Source: Daedaleopsis sinensis (Eukaryota > Basidiomycota > Agaricomycetes > Polyporales > Polyporaceae). Taken from it: DNA of 64,000 nucleotides. The stretch lies in the NCBI GenBank assembly GCA_033807695.1, contig CM066300.1:4154001-4218000 (forward strand), read 5' to 3'. Each line of letters opens with the position of its first letter. Position 1 is the stretch's first letter. Positions 45,761-57,766 of the stretch are shown here, piece by piece. The position numbers and the translations under genes were made by a program. The notes under the pieces were generated by a model. The model saw only the letters and a program-made list of their open reading frames with translations. It did no database searches and had not been told where the DNA came from.

Positions 45761-48700
45761 ATGAGCCAACCGCGTCCGAGCCAGCCTAAGGTTGCAGTCC
45801 CAGGCCAGGCACCACGCCGAGGGAGGCCTCCCCGCATGTTCCATCGCCCCCCACGCCAGCGGCTCGCACAGAAAAAAGATGACGATGACGGGCAGTCGGG
45901 GGGGGCAGCTGTCGCCAGCAGTTCTGCGGCGCCCGCCCCGGACGCTGCAGGGACCCAACCTGTGGAAGCCTCTGCAGCCGACGCGTTGCACATCCAACTA
46001 CTAAACCAGCGGAACCAGCTGGCTATGCTGGAGGAAGATACCCACGCCAAGGGCGTCCCCGATTTCCTCGGAGACGCAGAGCAGGAGTCACGGTGGAGAC
46101 TGATAGAAGTCGTCCCCACACACGAGGTATTTCAATGGTTTGATCGCCAGGTGGGTGTTGCTTTTCCATCGCGCGATGGCCCATGATTGACACACGCTCA
46201 GCTCAACGACTACATGTCCTACCAGTTCCACCCCAGCCGCTCTGTTCGTCTGACCTGGATAGGCCACCCTGGCGACTCTCCGGTCGATATCCGAGCTCGA
46301 CCACTCATAGTTCGCTGGAACGAACACGAAGGCTTCACACCCGAGCGAGTCCAGCATGCAATCTACCTGCGCCGCCCGGTTTTGCGCTGGATTTTACGAT
46401 GTGGCGGTGTGCACGAGATGTATATACCAGACACGGCCGAAGAAACGTCGCCTGGGCCTTCGTATGTCCCCCTACACGACTCAGGGAGTGACGACGACGA
46501 AGCCGGAGAGGCTGCTGATGGGGAGGACGACGGAGAAGAATCGGACGAAGGAAGCGCAGTCCTGGGGGCCCCGCGAAGGCGTCCGAGAGGGGGGGAGTGT
46601 ACCAACGACGTACACCTCAGAGTGAGTCCATATTGTTCCACTTCGACGTGTTATGAATCATTGAACATGCGATTCGCCAGGTTGAGATTACCGCGGACGA
46701 CCTCACCAACGTCCACATCTGGATGCGAGACCGGCACGCTGAATGTGACGCCAGACAAGCCACGAAGTTACTATTCTCACGTCATCTCAGGCTGCAGATC
46801 CTGGAACGCCTTCGCGTCGCGGGCGCCAAGGTGTCAGTAGTGAAAAAAGGTGAGAGATCATTCCACCACTTTTGCGAAGGACCTCGCGCCGCTGACTATA
46901 ACACGCGGAATTAGGTTTACAAGCTCTGTTCAACCCCTCACGGGCGGACAACGCCGCACAGCAAGCCCTACGGAAGGAAATCCCTCATATCTACGTGCCC
47001 CCTCCACATCGCCGCCCGACCTCGCGGCAGATCCACAACATGCTGAAGATGGTGAGGAACCGCGAGAGGCTGGATCGCAATCCCCTTTTCGCCGTGCACC
47101 TCATCGCCGCGAAGGAACCGTTCAGGTTGTATTGGTAAGTCAGATCATCCCTCAGCGCCAGCTTGCGACCAATCAGAAACCCAGCTACACCCCACATGAC
47201 GAGACACAGCCGGACGAGCTATCCAACTTTACTGTCGCGGTCACGGATGAGTTCTCATTGGATAGCATGATCCTTTTCGGCGAGGACAATGGCCTCGCCC
47301 TCGATTCCAGTTGGCGGAACAAGAACGAGAATCGCGCCGCGGTCACGCTCATGATCGCGATCACGAACAAATGGCACGCAGTCCCCGGTAAGTACGAATT
47401 CACCTCCAAAGATTGACCCAGCTGAGGGCCGTCTTCATACGACGCAGGCGCAATTTTCCTTTCAGCGAACATCAGGACGCCAACCCTAGTCCAGCTCCTG
47501 ACAGCGACCAAAATCAAAATCCGCGAAAGGGCAATCGCGATTGAGAACGGTGAGCGACGCCAGCGGGCTATCATCGATGCACTGTGATGCTGAACAAAAC
47601 CAGGGACCGCGGTCATCGAGAATCGCAGCCGCCACGAAATACAGAATCTCCGTGCCTCCGCCGCCCGCATTGCCGATGGTGAAGAGCTCGTGTCTCACTT
47701 CATGATAGACAAATGCGCGTCCGAAATGAACGCTATCCGTGAAGGTGAGCCGCACTTCGTCTAACTTCGCATACATTTGGACCTACACCTGACACAAAGC
47801 TCGCAGTATATCCAGATGTGCGAATACGCCTGTGTCAATTCCACGTCATCCAAGCCATCACGCGCCTTGACACGGACTCCCCCGGAGCCTCGAGCGCACG
47901 AGTGCGAATCCCCCTAGAAGTGAAAGTACAAGTCATCTACCACTTTCGTATCTTACAGCGCTGTCGCACGGTTGGCGATTGGACGGCCACGGTTGCTCTG
48001 TTCTTAGAGCGCATGCGAGATGCCATTATGTCGTACGAGCCGCCACCTAGAGGTAAGATCAGCGCCGAGGAGCAGCGCGCCCGCAAGGAAGCTCAATACA
48101 AGTACCTCGAGAACTACTTCCTGACCAACTGGTTCGTCGACCTGTGGATCGGTAACTCGTTTTATTTCGCACTACGATGGCACGTGCTCAATGTCAACAC
48201 TTTCAGCGGCGTTTACAGACATAGGTCTGCCCGACGATCAAACGCGAGATGGAACTTGGAATACGAATAATTTCATCGAACGAGCTTTTGCTACCATCGA
48301 CGCCGTGTTCCTGGAGCACCGCAAGAATAAGAGGTGCGTCATCCAGGGGCCAAACTACGTGTCCAACTCAAGGTCATCTGAACCCCACGTGCAATAGGAT
48401 GGACCGATTGATCCTCGTAGTGATTCACGACTTTTTGCCGTACTATCGATTCTGGGGCACCGACGATCGAACAATTCCGCCGCACGTACGGGAGATGAAT
48501 GCGCTTGCCCACAAGATCTGGGAGGATGATTTGGTTGCCCAGAACAACGACGGGTCGTTCAGGGTCCTCATGCCAAGGTGTGTTTCGAACTTAGACTGAG
48601 CTGGCGTAGCATTCACCGTGCCCCGTCAGTACGCAATCGGGGCGAGTCGAGGTGCTCCGGAACATCACGCTCGAGCCCGCTTTCTGTGGATGCGACGCGT

Positions 48701-51700
48701 TCATGCAGAGTGGTAAGAAGTGCGCCCACCTGACTGCAGTCGGAATGTACAATGCATGCGCGCACCTGAAAGCTGTGGGAATGTACAACGCCAACGGCTC
48801 GATCCATGTATGGCACGGTACGTCGATACGCTGATCCCGCCGGAGCTCGGTACTTACCAAATTGTACAGAGGAAGAGGTGATCCTCGAGAAGAGACGCAA
48901 GATCCCGAGCAACGTCACCAAGACGGAGGCCGGGATCGAGCGCGAGCGGAAGATGATCGCCGACAGTGAGTGGGACAAGCAATATCGGGACATAACCGCG
49001 CGTGTGGCGGCGAAGGAGGAAGCGGAGCAGAAGAAGCGCAACCTCGCGGTCGCGCGCGCGAGTTATCCCGGCATGGCACCCAGTAGTGGTACGTTATTCG
49101 GTTGCACCATGCGATGCGAAGCCCACGGGCTCATATGCTGGCCTGGACTATGAGCTGACTGTCACGGTTACCTAGAATTCACCTCCACACCAGGGCGGCC
49201 GGGACGTATCGAACCGCTACAACCTTGGCGGTCGCATTCGAACAGCAAGACGATCGGGGCCACTCATCCAAACCCGTCATCCGCCACCGCGTCCGGTGAA
49301 CGAAACGCTCACTCGCCGCGCTTCTCTCAGCGCCGTGGGGTCAAGCGTACCGCGAGGCTTGCTCCGGCGAGCCTGCTGCCGGCCTCCGAAGAAACTCGGC
49401 AAGGCCTTGTGCGTGCACGCCAAGTGCTCGGGGCTGCCCAGCGTGGCGGGGACGAAGACGCGGACGACTTCACGCCTGAAGAAATCACCATGCTCTTCGG
49501 CGAATTCTCACACTGGCGAGACACGTCATACACCCTCCGATATGACGAGTTCTTGTTCATGCTGCAGGTCCTCAACAACTCTTCTGTCGCGCGACGCCGG
49601 AGAATCTTATACTGGACCACGCCTGATACGACTCTCAAGACCTTGAACGATCTCGTCACGCTGACGCCAGGGAAGATGACAGACCATGTGAGCCCCACGT
49701 GCAATCATGCTCACGGCCACCGTAACCGTAACTCAACGTTCTTTACATATGCAGTTGCGTCAAGGGAGCCACAACAGGCTGGCCGATCTGATCGAGTCGC
49801 GGGCAGACGGTTATGTGTCCATGTTAGTATGCGTCAACATCGAAGGCTTCCACTGGGTGATCCAAGTCCACGACCTCCGCGAGGACACTCACAGCATTGC
49901 TACATGGAATTCGATCGCTGGCATGCCGCCGACCAATATACCAGATGCCACATACCTCGTGCAGGTCATTCGAAGGACGCAATACGAAGCTGCTAGCCCG
50001 GCGGCTGCGGAGGGTGAGGTGAGTAACGCAAATGAATTGAACGCCTCCAACGCCCTCATCACGATGTACGCGTGTAGACGTCGCTCCAAGCTGGCTCCGG
50101 GAGCACACCGGTTTCGATCATCAACATACCGGCGGCGCTGCAGACGGATGGGGCCTCGTGTGGGTTTTGGGCCATGTTGTTCGCGTGGGCAGTTCTATTG
50201 GAGTTTGAGATCCAGGACATCGCGATTCGCGGGCCAGATGTCGCCGACCTGAAGGGTATTTTCGCCAAATTGTCGCAGCATTTCGTGCGCGGAGAGGAAG
50301 GTCTGCCAAGAACTGTGGTCCAGGAGACCTTTGCCGAATTCAACCCGCGCGTCGCATGGCACACCGTTGGAGCCACGGTAAGTACATATGCGAACAACAT
50401 CTAAAGAGTGAAGAACTGATCGACTCGCATGACGTAGTTCTCAGCACCAGACAGCAACCAGAACACAGGACGGCGCGCAGGGGACAGTAGCCGTGGTCGT
50501 GGATGGACACCTCCAGCGGAGATGACCGACTTAACTGCCACGCAAGGTAGCCCAATGCCGAGCCAGAGTCTTCCAAGCGGCCAGAACCGAACCACGTTTG
50601 CCGCGCCACCAGGCGACGACTGTATGGTTCAACGCGAACCACCCCTTCTAGAGAGTTCGCTGGCGGCGCAGCGCCTGGACTATGCTTTGAACAGTCCCCC
50701 GGAGACCAGATGGTCGGTCGAAGGTCAGGTCTGCGACCCAAGCAGGATACGCGATCTATTGGCGGACACCATGGTATCAGATTTCGTGTTGGAGCCCCTT
50801 TTCATCCTGCTCGAGCGCGACATCCGAGCCGGGGTGTGGGACCCTTCCTATGGCGACCGACCCACAGCGGAACGTCCTGACCCGAACCGTGTATACCTGT
50901 CGAACTGGTCAGAAACGTGGTACATCCACAGGGCGAGCGGCGTGCACTCTGACGCCAACATTGGCTTGGTTCCCACGAGGAAGACGAAGTGTTGGTTCGC
51001 GAAGGCAAGTTATCTTAACGTAGCGACCCCATATGAACGACGTACTCACCTGGTACAACTAGCGCAACATATTCGAAGACGACTTCATCATCATGCCGTA
51101 TTTTTGGCCCACTGCGAATCATTGGCTGTGCGTCGTAATCAATATGCGTGCGAAGCAGATCCTCGTGTACGACAGCATCAGGCATGTTCGTCGCGCACAT
51201 TCGTTATACAATGTGAGTAACGAACATTATATGGGGCGGGGCGGCGAGGCTGTGTAGCTGGCGAACTGACCTGTCGCCCAGCGAATCTTCATGATGTTGC
51301 AATACGAATACAAAGCGATCCACGGCGTCAAGTACGACATTCACCAGCTGGGCTGGGCACAGCGTTGTGAAGACCTTGTAAGACACCAACTGTACAGCGT
51401 CCGCCAGAAGTACTAACACCCTGGTTGTAGCCGCAGGTTGCGCAGCAAGGGGCCACCCTCCACTGCGCGGCCTACACGGTGAAATTCGCGCTCGAAGTGT
51501 GGTGCGGACGAGATCCTACAGCCCTCCGCTTCACCTCCGTCGACGCGATGCGACTGCGACGGGCCATGGCGTTACGCATCGTCAGTGAGCTCCCGGTGAC
51601 CAGCCCACTTTCACGATCATCACCGCAGCCACGAGAACAACACGGGGCGACTCAGGGCAGCTTGGTAGAGATCGCGGATGAGCTTGCGCCCTCCCTACCT

Positions 51701-53070
51701 GCGACGGCGGAGGACAGCGCCCAGCCGGCGTGTGAGTCGCACAGTCCGGACACGCCCGCGACCCAACTCTTAGTGGTCGACAACGCGACCGCAATTGAGG
51801 CGCTGCACCCCGCTCGGACCGCAGGACCGCCCCAGGAGGAGACGAATGACAGGCCGAGGACCCCAACTGCCCATGCCCTGCCACCGACCGCTGCAACGTT
51901 TGGGTCGAGTCCGAGTTCTGATGAAGCGTTACATAGTCCCTTGGCGACACAGATCTTGCCAGCAGTACCATGCGACCCGGCTGCGAGTGCGACTATGACT
52001 CTTTGGCGCCATGAATCGGCAGAGACCGTGCCTGACGAACCGTGCGTAGGCGTCCGCTGGTAGCTGAACTGCTCTTACTGACCTCATGTTCGAACAGGTT
52101 CCCCGCGCGCGGGGAGTGGCACATATACGTCCATCCGGAGGCATTGTGTCCACCGTGCGGCTTCCGTGGCGTCCCAGCTCAGGTCATTGACATCCACCCA
52201 CACAAGGGCGTCGTAGTGTTCCGCTTGGACGCTGAGATGGCAGTGATGTATCATGAACTTGGGATCAGAGAGGATTGTGACGAAGTGCATCGTGAAATCT
52301 TCTCGCGCCCCAGGTGTGTGGACTGGCACGAACACCGCGCCAGATGGCTTCGAATAACCATGGAAGAGGTAAGCCCAACATGGTCTGTGTAACCCTGGTG
52401 GGGCGACGACTGAGCGCCAATGTGTTCGCAGATCGCCCCGATGGAGTGGCCGGCTGATCTCGTGCGCCGTCACTACTCGCGCGGGCACGCAGCTCCATGG
52501 TCGGAACGCCGTGCTCAACTGCGAGAACATCTCACCGGACTGATCCCGGCCATGGAGGAGGTGCTGACAGACAGATTCGTCGACGGGCCGGGGTTGCTCG
52601 CAGACTTAGTGCGGGAGGGGATGCGGAGCCAAGGTATTGATGAAAACGGACTCCTGAACCCGAGCAACAACGACATGAGCCCTTGGGAGTTCTATGAATC
52701 GCGAGTGGGAGCGTCAGCCACAAGACCTGGTCTGCTCCGTCTCTTAGACGCAGCAGATGAAGTTGTCGTCAAGGAGATCGGCGACCAGCTGCTCCGATTG
52801 CATTCGGAACCGGGAGGCCCGGACCACATGCACTCGAAGACGGCGGGCGCAGCGTGCGTGTACCTCACATATGCAGCTCTCGCGATGTACACGGATTTGG
52901 CGGTCGAGGAGGTACCTGATGCGATCGCGGATGGGCGTATCAAACGCCCTACGAGCCGGTGGGAGGAGGTATGGGACGCGTACGAACAGATTGGAGGAGT
53001 GAACATTACGGAGACTCATCGTGCAGTCACTCCAGGGTTAAAAGTTCCGCATGTAACATTAGTCCAGTAG
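45761..53070 (+). CDS. MULE-type transposase fused to a SWIM finger and two Ulp1-like proteases, about 2,040 residues
   Basis: About 21 exons join without a stop. Exons 1-3 are 45761-46150, 46202-46621 and 46681-46849. Domains in order: AT-hook-like RRGRPPR; acidic linker; DDE transposase with first Asp in LALDSSWRNK (about 47305), second in FMIDKCASEMNAI (about 47705), VRIRLCQFHVIQAI, and Glu in NTNNFIERAF (about 48275), the MULE pattern; SWIM finger FCGCDAFMQSGKKCAH (about 48690-48735); coiled basic linker. Ulp1 domain 1 has GFHWVIQVHD (about 49850) and LQTDGASCGFW (about 50150). Ulp1 domain 2 has ANHWLCVVIN, LVYDSI, and VAQQGATLHCAAY (about 51120-51470), then an approximately 400-residue tail with PPCGFRGVP. 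One intron (after WFAK, about 51005) starts with GC. MULE transposases move DNA; Ulp1 enzymes cleave SUMO-like conjugates. Domain 1 has Asn (TWNS) where the catalytic Asp is usual; domain 2 keeps His, Asp, Gln and Cys. Confidence 0.75.
48721..48792 (+). repeat. 36-bp tandem duplication inside the SWIM finger
   Basis: 48721-48756 and 48757-48792 encode CAHLTAVGMYNA and CAHLKAVGMYNA, so the second half (CxH) of the SWIM CxCx9CxH motif is present twice in frame. The nucleotide copies differ at about six positions. Confidence 0.9.
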
Positions 53071-54316
53071 GAGTTTGGATGCACAGTGGTTTCTATGTAC
53101 AGTACGAATACTCTGGCAACAGATGGAGAACGGCCATCTGACGTACGCGGTAATACCTACATGTCCGTTTGAACTATGACGTATTACACTGTTGTTCAAC
53201 CTGTGGATCGGTGACGAGTAGCGAAGATGGATTGGGATGTTGGAGACCACTATGTACCTGTGTCGTGGTTCGCGCGTGATGGATGACGAGAAATGCGACA
53301 TCGTCCGAACGCAGGTCATAGATAGTGGAGCACTAGTACCGGTATCGATACTGAAATACAGCCAGGGGCGCAATGTTCAGCGGGTGGCGCGCACTCGCTG
53401 AGGACTGAATAGAGCCCTGTAACAGCCTGTAACGCGGGGCCGGTGGGTGCGACAGCGTTGAACGTTGAGGAGGAGGAGCTGAGATTGATGGCTAAAGCGC
53501 TAAGGCCAAGGACCCGGGCAAGAGAAGGGTCAACGGCGCTAAGTATGAGGCTGCGGAAGGGCGGGAAGTTCAACAGGGTAAGGCTGACTAAGCCAATGTG
53601 CGGACCCGGCATCCGGGCGGAGCAGGCGCTAAGAGAGGGTGGTCTGGCGGGAGTCGGGAGGTGCCGGCTGGGTGGCGAGAGTCGGGAGGTGCCGGCTGGC
53701 GGGCGGTAGTGGAGATGGGAGGGGCCCGACAAAGTATCCAAGCGCTGGATGGAGGCGCCCGGACGGTGAGCGCAAGCGCTGGGAAGTGCGAAGGAAAGCG
53801 CCCACGAAAATGGCCTCAATGAAGGTCGCTTTGGGGACGTACCCAGAGGGAGAGAAGGGGAGAGAACAATTTTCTCGTACATTGGACGTTGTTGCAGAAC
53901 GGGTGAGGGTGTTTAGAAGGGAGAAGGGGAGCAAGGGAAGGAGAACGAACTGGTCTGGACAGGAGTGCAATAATTCGAGGATGGGCGGTGGATAGGATGA
54001 CCAATGATCGAAAACGCATGACGTTATACCATTTTGCATTCCGGACTAAGTAAGTTAGTTTAAACGGTGTACCTTGATGAGCCTTGCGCCGGAGGGCTGG
54101 TCGCATCGAGATCTATAGATAAGAAACCGACTTAGATAAGGTTTAAGTGGTGAGTCTAAGTTGTCTAAGTTTTTAATACTGATCTATACAGATTAGCGCC
54201 AAACGCTACTATTGATCACATTCAGCTGAGTACTAGTGACGCGGCCTGCAGTAGTACTATATATGTACTTAATGAAACCTTCAGCGCATACATGCGGCCC
54301 CGATGATCATGATTAA
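53071..54316. other. Intergenic region between the giant gene and the retroelement
   Basis: 1.25 kb. It includes a 2-copy direct repeat of agtcgggaggtgccggctgg (53655-53698). Minus-strand ORFs (53316-54039) are Ser/Pro/Leu-rich and have no domain. The right TIR of any MULE-like element should lie here. Confidence 0.5.
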
Positions 54317-54612
54317 TCGAGTTTAAAGTATGTTTTTCACTAGTCTAATCATCGCGCGCACACCGCGCGCTCGCGGGCGCCATCACACGGCAGCTCGCGC
54401 GCGAGCCTGCCTCTTTCGGACATCCGCCGCGCTCGGCACGGCGCCGCCGCCACATTCACTAGTAAGCGTGAGCGAGAGCTGAGAGAGGGGTCTTCACCTC
54501 TCTTTCTCTCCCCTTACGCTCGCTAGGTGAGCGCGGCTGGCAACGTCCATCGAGCGTCCACTGACCTCTCTTTCTCTCCCCTTACGCTCGCTAGTCCTGT
54601 GGAATTTAGCTA
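54317..54612 (+). repeat. Split direct repeat A1
   Basis: 296 bp, nearly identical to A2 at 60669-60964. It contains two copies of ctctctttctctccccttacgctcgctag (54498-54527 and 54567-54596) and ends tgtggaatttagcta. Confidence 0.92.
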
Positions 54613-54660
54613 TATTTGCTTCGCCATCAACAACCGTCCGAATCGAACTAGTTGTTTCAC

Positions 54661-55908
54661 ATGTCGGAGCATGGCGGGATCACAGAAGCGCAAGCTAACG
54701 TCGTCAAGGAATGTGAGAGTCACGTCGAGGCGTATCGACGAGGAGACGTCAACAGAGCATCCGCGGTCAGCGGCATCTTTCGTGCACTCAGTACGCCCGG
54801 AGGACAGCTCGACGCCGGAGCTTTCGAATCCACTTTCGACTCTTACTTCAAGATGCTCGAAGAAATCGACCGCGACAGGCAAGGTTCGCATCCCGCTCCT
54901 CAACCGCCTCAGCAGCCCGGTGGAGGAGCCGGAGCGCCCCCCGCGGGACCTCGACCGCCTAGTGCTCCCCCTCCCGGGGGCACACCGCCCTCCAGCTCCG
55001 TCGGGGGGCGCGCTGCCCCCCATAGGGGGACTCTCGGGCGTCAGAGATCTGTCTCTCCGCTTACGGGATCCGATCCCGATCTCGATCTCGACCGCGAGCC
55101 TAGCTCAAAGCGGGTTAAGACCAACCCCCAGCTCTATCCCTGGAAGAACAGAGACAACGCTCTACGAACCTCGCTTAGGCCGGACCTCCGCAAGACTTTG
55201 GAGCTCCTGCGGGAGTACCGGAAGGACATCCGCGCCGCGCGGGACGATCTCGTCGACTCCATCGCCGTGCCGTCTTTCCCGCCCGGCGAGTGGGACAACG
55301 TTCTCCGAGGTCGCGCCATCGACCTGGACCGGGTACTCACGGGGTACTACTCTCGCAGCCCAGACGACAAAGTCGCCCAGCGCGTGGGCGACCTCGAGCT
55401 TACCTACCGAACCATCGAGCCCAAGCGCAAGGTGGAAACTTTCGGAGACTGGGTCATCGCGTGGGGGAAGGCCTCGGCCGCCCTTCGGTACGCGTTCCCT
55501 CACCGTGGCACAGAGCTCTTGGACTACGCCGAACATATTGTCCAGCTCTTCGGAGTCCTCAACCCGTCTCTACATAGCCGAGTCATCGAATACGACAAAG
55601 CCGTGCGGAAGCACGTCGGAACAGTCCGGAACGTCGCCCTCACCGACTTTAGCGCTTTCAACGGCATCAAAATTATGTGCATCGACTCCGCTGGAGCCGG
55701 CACGTCAGCATCATCATCCGAAACACCTCGACCTCCTGCGCGAGCAAGCGCTTCTAAGTCGCGCGCCCCAAAGCGTGACGAAGCTTGTAAAAGATGGAAC
55801 GCGGGACAATGTAGGCACACCACCGAGGAGTGCCGCTACAAGCATGTCTGCTCCCGATGCGGACGCGCCGGCCATTCCGAGCCCCGATGCACTCAGGACG
55901 CGCGTTGA
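54661..55908 (+). CDS. Gag-like protein of the Ngaro element
   Basis: 415 residues from the ATG at 54661 (MSEHGGITEAQANVVKE); the longer open frame has no upstream ATG. It has a helical N-terminus, a Pro/Gly-rich linker (about residues 75-140), a capsid-like helical domain (NRDNALRTSLRPDLRKTLEL, WDNVLRGRAIDLDRVL, FGDWVIAWGKASAALRYAFP, EYDKAVRKHVG) and a C-terminal zinc-binding tail rich in Cys and His. The tail includes a CX7HX4CX4H run from CKRWNAGQCRH and a knuckle CSRCGRAGHSEPRC with CX2CX4HX4C spacing. It would bind element RNA in a particle. Its 3' end overlaps the next ORF by 65 nt. Confidence 0.88.
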   Translation: MSEHGGITEAQANVVKECESHVEAYRRGDVNRASAVSGIFRALSTPGGQLDAGAFESTFDSYFKMLEEIDRDRQGSHPAPQPPQQPGGGAGAPPAGPRPPSAPPPGGTPPSSSVGGRAAPHRGTLGRQRSVSPLTGSDPDLDLDREPSSKRVKTNPQLYPWKNRDNALRTSLRPDLRKTLELLREYRKDIRAARDDLVDSIAVPSFPPGEWDNVLRGRAIDLDRVLTGYYSRSPDDKVAQRVGDLELTYRTIEPKRKVETFGDWVIAWGKASAALRYAFPHRGTELLDYAEHIVQLFGVLNPSLHSRVIEYDKAVRKHVGTVRNVALTDFSAFNGIKIMCIDSAGAGTSASSSETPRPPARASASKSRAPKRDEACKRWNAGQCRHTTEECRYKHVCSRCGRAGHSEPRCTQDAR

Positions 55909-57766
55909 GCGTCCTGAGCACGCCTCCGCGCCGAAGTTCCTCCGGGGCTTTGTGTGGAGCGACAGCGATGACCGAGTCCGGACCTTCGGTTCGGTCTCGC
56001 TTTCTCACGAACCGCTCCCGGACGTCCCTCCTGCAGCAAGGGAGGACCCGCGCGTTCTCAAAACGTTACGCGCCAGGCCCGATTTATTCAAAATAGTAAC
56101 ACCAATCAATATCTCCCGCTTCCATCATCTCCTTTCCGATCACCCGAATCAAACGTTCGTCCTCTCCGTGATACGCGGCCTGCGGGATGGCTTCTGGCCT
56201 TTCGCAGACGACAAGCCCGACGCATACCCCGACACGCACGATCAAGTACGTGCACCGCCCTCAGACGACGTCGCTCGTCAGTTCTTGCGCGACCAGAGAG
56301 ACGAAGAACTCGCGCTCGGGCGGTTCTCCCCGTCATTCGGTTCAGAATTGATGGACGGGATGTACAATATGCCCATTCACGTCGTGCCCAAGCCCAACTC
56401 TACCAAATTCAGACTAGTTAACGACCAATCAGCGGGTCCTTTCTCCCTGAACTCAATGATCCGATCCGAGTCGATCCGAGGAGCCGTCCTCGACGGCATT
56501 CCCGTGCTCGGAATTCACCTCAGGCGTTTCCGCGAACGCTACCGCGACGCGCCGCTCATCCTCTGGAAATCTGATGTGTCACAGGCCTACCGACGCATGC
56601 CCATGTCCCCCTTTTGGCAGATCAGACAAATTGTAACGGTCGACGGCCAGCGCTACGTCGACCGCTGCAATGTTTTCGGCGGCCGCGCTTCTCTCCGGAT
56701 CTGGGCAGCGTTCCTTTGCCTCGTCTCGTGGATCGCGGAAACAAAATACGGCGTGGACCTAGTGGGTACCTACGTGGACGACAACTTCGGCTTCGAGTTG
56801 CGTTCCCGCGTGCAGTGGTACCCGCCCTTTCGAAAATTCCTCCCGCAGGCCCAAGCACGACTGCTCCTCTGCTGGGACGAGATTGGGTTGCCTCACGACG
56901 AGGCTAAGCAGGTTTACGACGTGCAGCTGCCTATCATAGGTTTTCTCTGTGACGCGGACGCTCTGTCCGTCACGCTCCCGGTTGACCGCCAGCAACGGCT
57001 AGTCGCAACCATTCGCGCGGTCTGTGACGTCAAGCGCACACGCAGACGCCCTCTCGGAGAACTCCTTTCTCTCACGGGTTTCGTCAGCTGGGCGCTGAAC
57101 GTGATGCCCCTGCTGAGACCAGGCCTCTCGAGCACATATGCGAAGATCGCGGGCAAGACAAACAAGCACGCCGCCGTGTACATCAACAGCGCTATGGTGC
57201 GCGACCTGACGTGGCTCGCTGACCGCATACAACGCGCCCCGCCCATACAGCTTCTGCACAGCGTCGTCTGGTCCCCTGCCGACCTCGAGCCCAGCGACCC
57301 CAGGCACGAGTTCGCGATGGTCGACGCTTCCGGCCGAGGCCTCGGCCTCTACTTTCCATGGTTACACATCGGGTTCTACTCATCCTTGCCGACCGACCCG
57401 CCGGCTGGCACCATTTTCTTTATGGAGTCACTGGCAGTATGCAGTGCCTTCCACCGCGTTCTAGGGTGGACCGAGGCTGGACGCCACATCGACCGCTTAG
57501 TCGTCCTCTCTGACAACACAAACGCTGTCGCCATCTTCAACACCTTACGCGCCGACCCCGCATACAGCCAGATCCTGATGTCTGCAAACGACATCCGCCT
57601 CCAACTGAAACTCGACGCCCGCATCGATCACGTCCCCGGACGCTTCAATGTCGTAGCCGACGCCCTTTCGCGGGATAAGCTCCAGCTCGCCAGAGAGCTT
57701 GACCCCGCACTCAAAATATTCCCTTTTTTACCCCCTCGGGATGCGCTGGGGGCGGTCAAAAAATGA
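55844..57766 (+). CDS. Reverse transcriptase / RNase H of the Ngaro element
   Basis: 640 residues from the ATG at 55844 (MSAPDADAPAIPSPDAL), which lies within the end of gag in another frame. RT motifs: NMPIHVVPKPNSTKFRLVND (fingers), WKSDVSQAYRRMPM (motif A Asp), GGRASLRIWAAFLC (motif B), and the YVDDNFG catalytic box (about 56775). RNase H residues: FAMVDASGRGLGLYF, FMESLAVCSAF, VVLSDNTNAVAIFN, and DHVPGRFNVVADALSR, giving the Asp-Glu-Asp-Asp set. No protease or integrase domain, as expected for YR elements. The stop overlaps the next start as ATGA, so reinitiation is possible. Confidence 0.92.
   Translation: MSAPDADAPAIPSPDALRTRVERPEHASAPKFLRGFVWSDSDDRVRTFGSVSLSHEPLPDVPPAAREDPRVLKTLRARPDLFKIVTPINISRFHHLLSDHPNQTFVLSVIRGLRDGFWPFADDKPDAYPDTHDQVRAPPSDDVARQFLRDQRDEELALGRFSPSFGSELMDGMYNMPIHVVPKPNSTKFRLVNDQSAGPFSLNSMIRSESIRGAVLDGIPVLGIHLRRFRERYRDAPLILWKSDVSQAYRRMPMSPFWQIRQIVTVDGQRYVDRCNVFGGRASLRIWAAFLCLVSWIAETKYGVDLVGTYVDDNFGFELRSRVQWYPPFRKFLPQAQARLLLCWDEIGLPHDEAKQVYDVQLPIIGFLCDADALSVTLPVDRQQRLVATIRAVCDVKRTRRRPLGELLSLTGFVSWALNVMPLLRPGLSSTYAKIAGKTNKHAAVYINSAMVRDLTWLADRIQRAPPIQLLHSVVWSPADLEPSDPRHEFAMVDASGRGLGLYFPWLHIGFYSSLPTDPPAGTIFFMESLAVCSAFHRVLGWTEAGRHIDRLVVLSDNTNAVAIFNTLRADPAYSQILMSANDIRLQLKLDARIDHVPGRFNVVADALSRDKLQLARELDPALKIFPFLPPRDALGAVKK

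Noticed and set aside
53316..54039. Minus-strand ORFs of 188 and 136 codons
   Set aside because: Ser/Pro/Leu low-complexity, partly built from a short direct repeat; no domain or splice structure.
54527..55843. N-terminal extension of the reverse transcriptase ORF upstream of gag
   Set aside because: This stretch is gag in another frame; its translation is Ser/Thr/Arg-rich shadow sequence and the first Met near the RT domain is at 55844.
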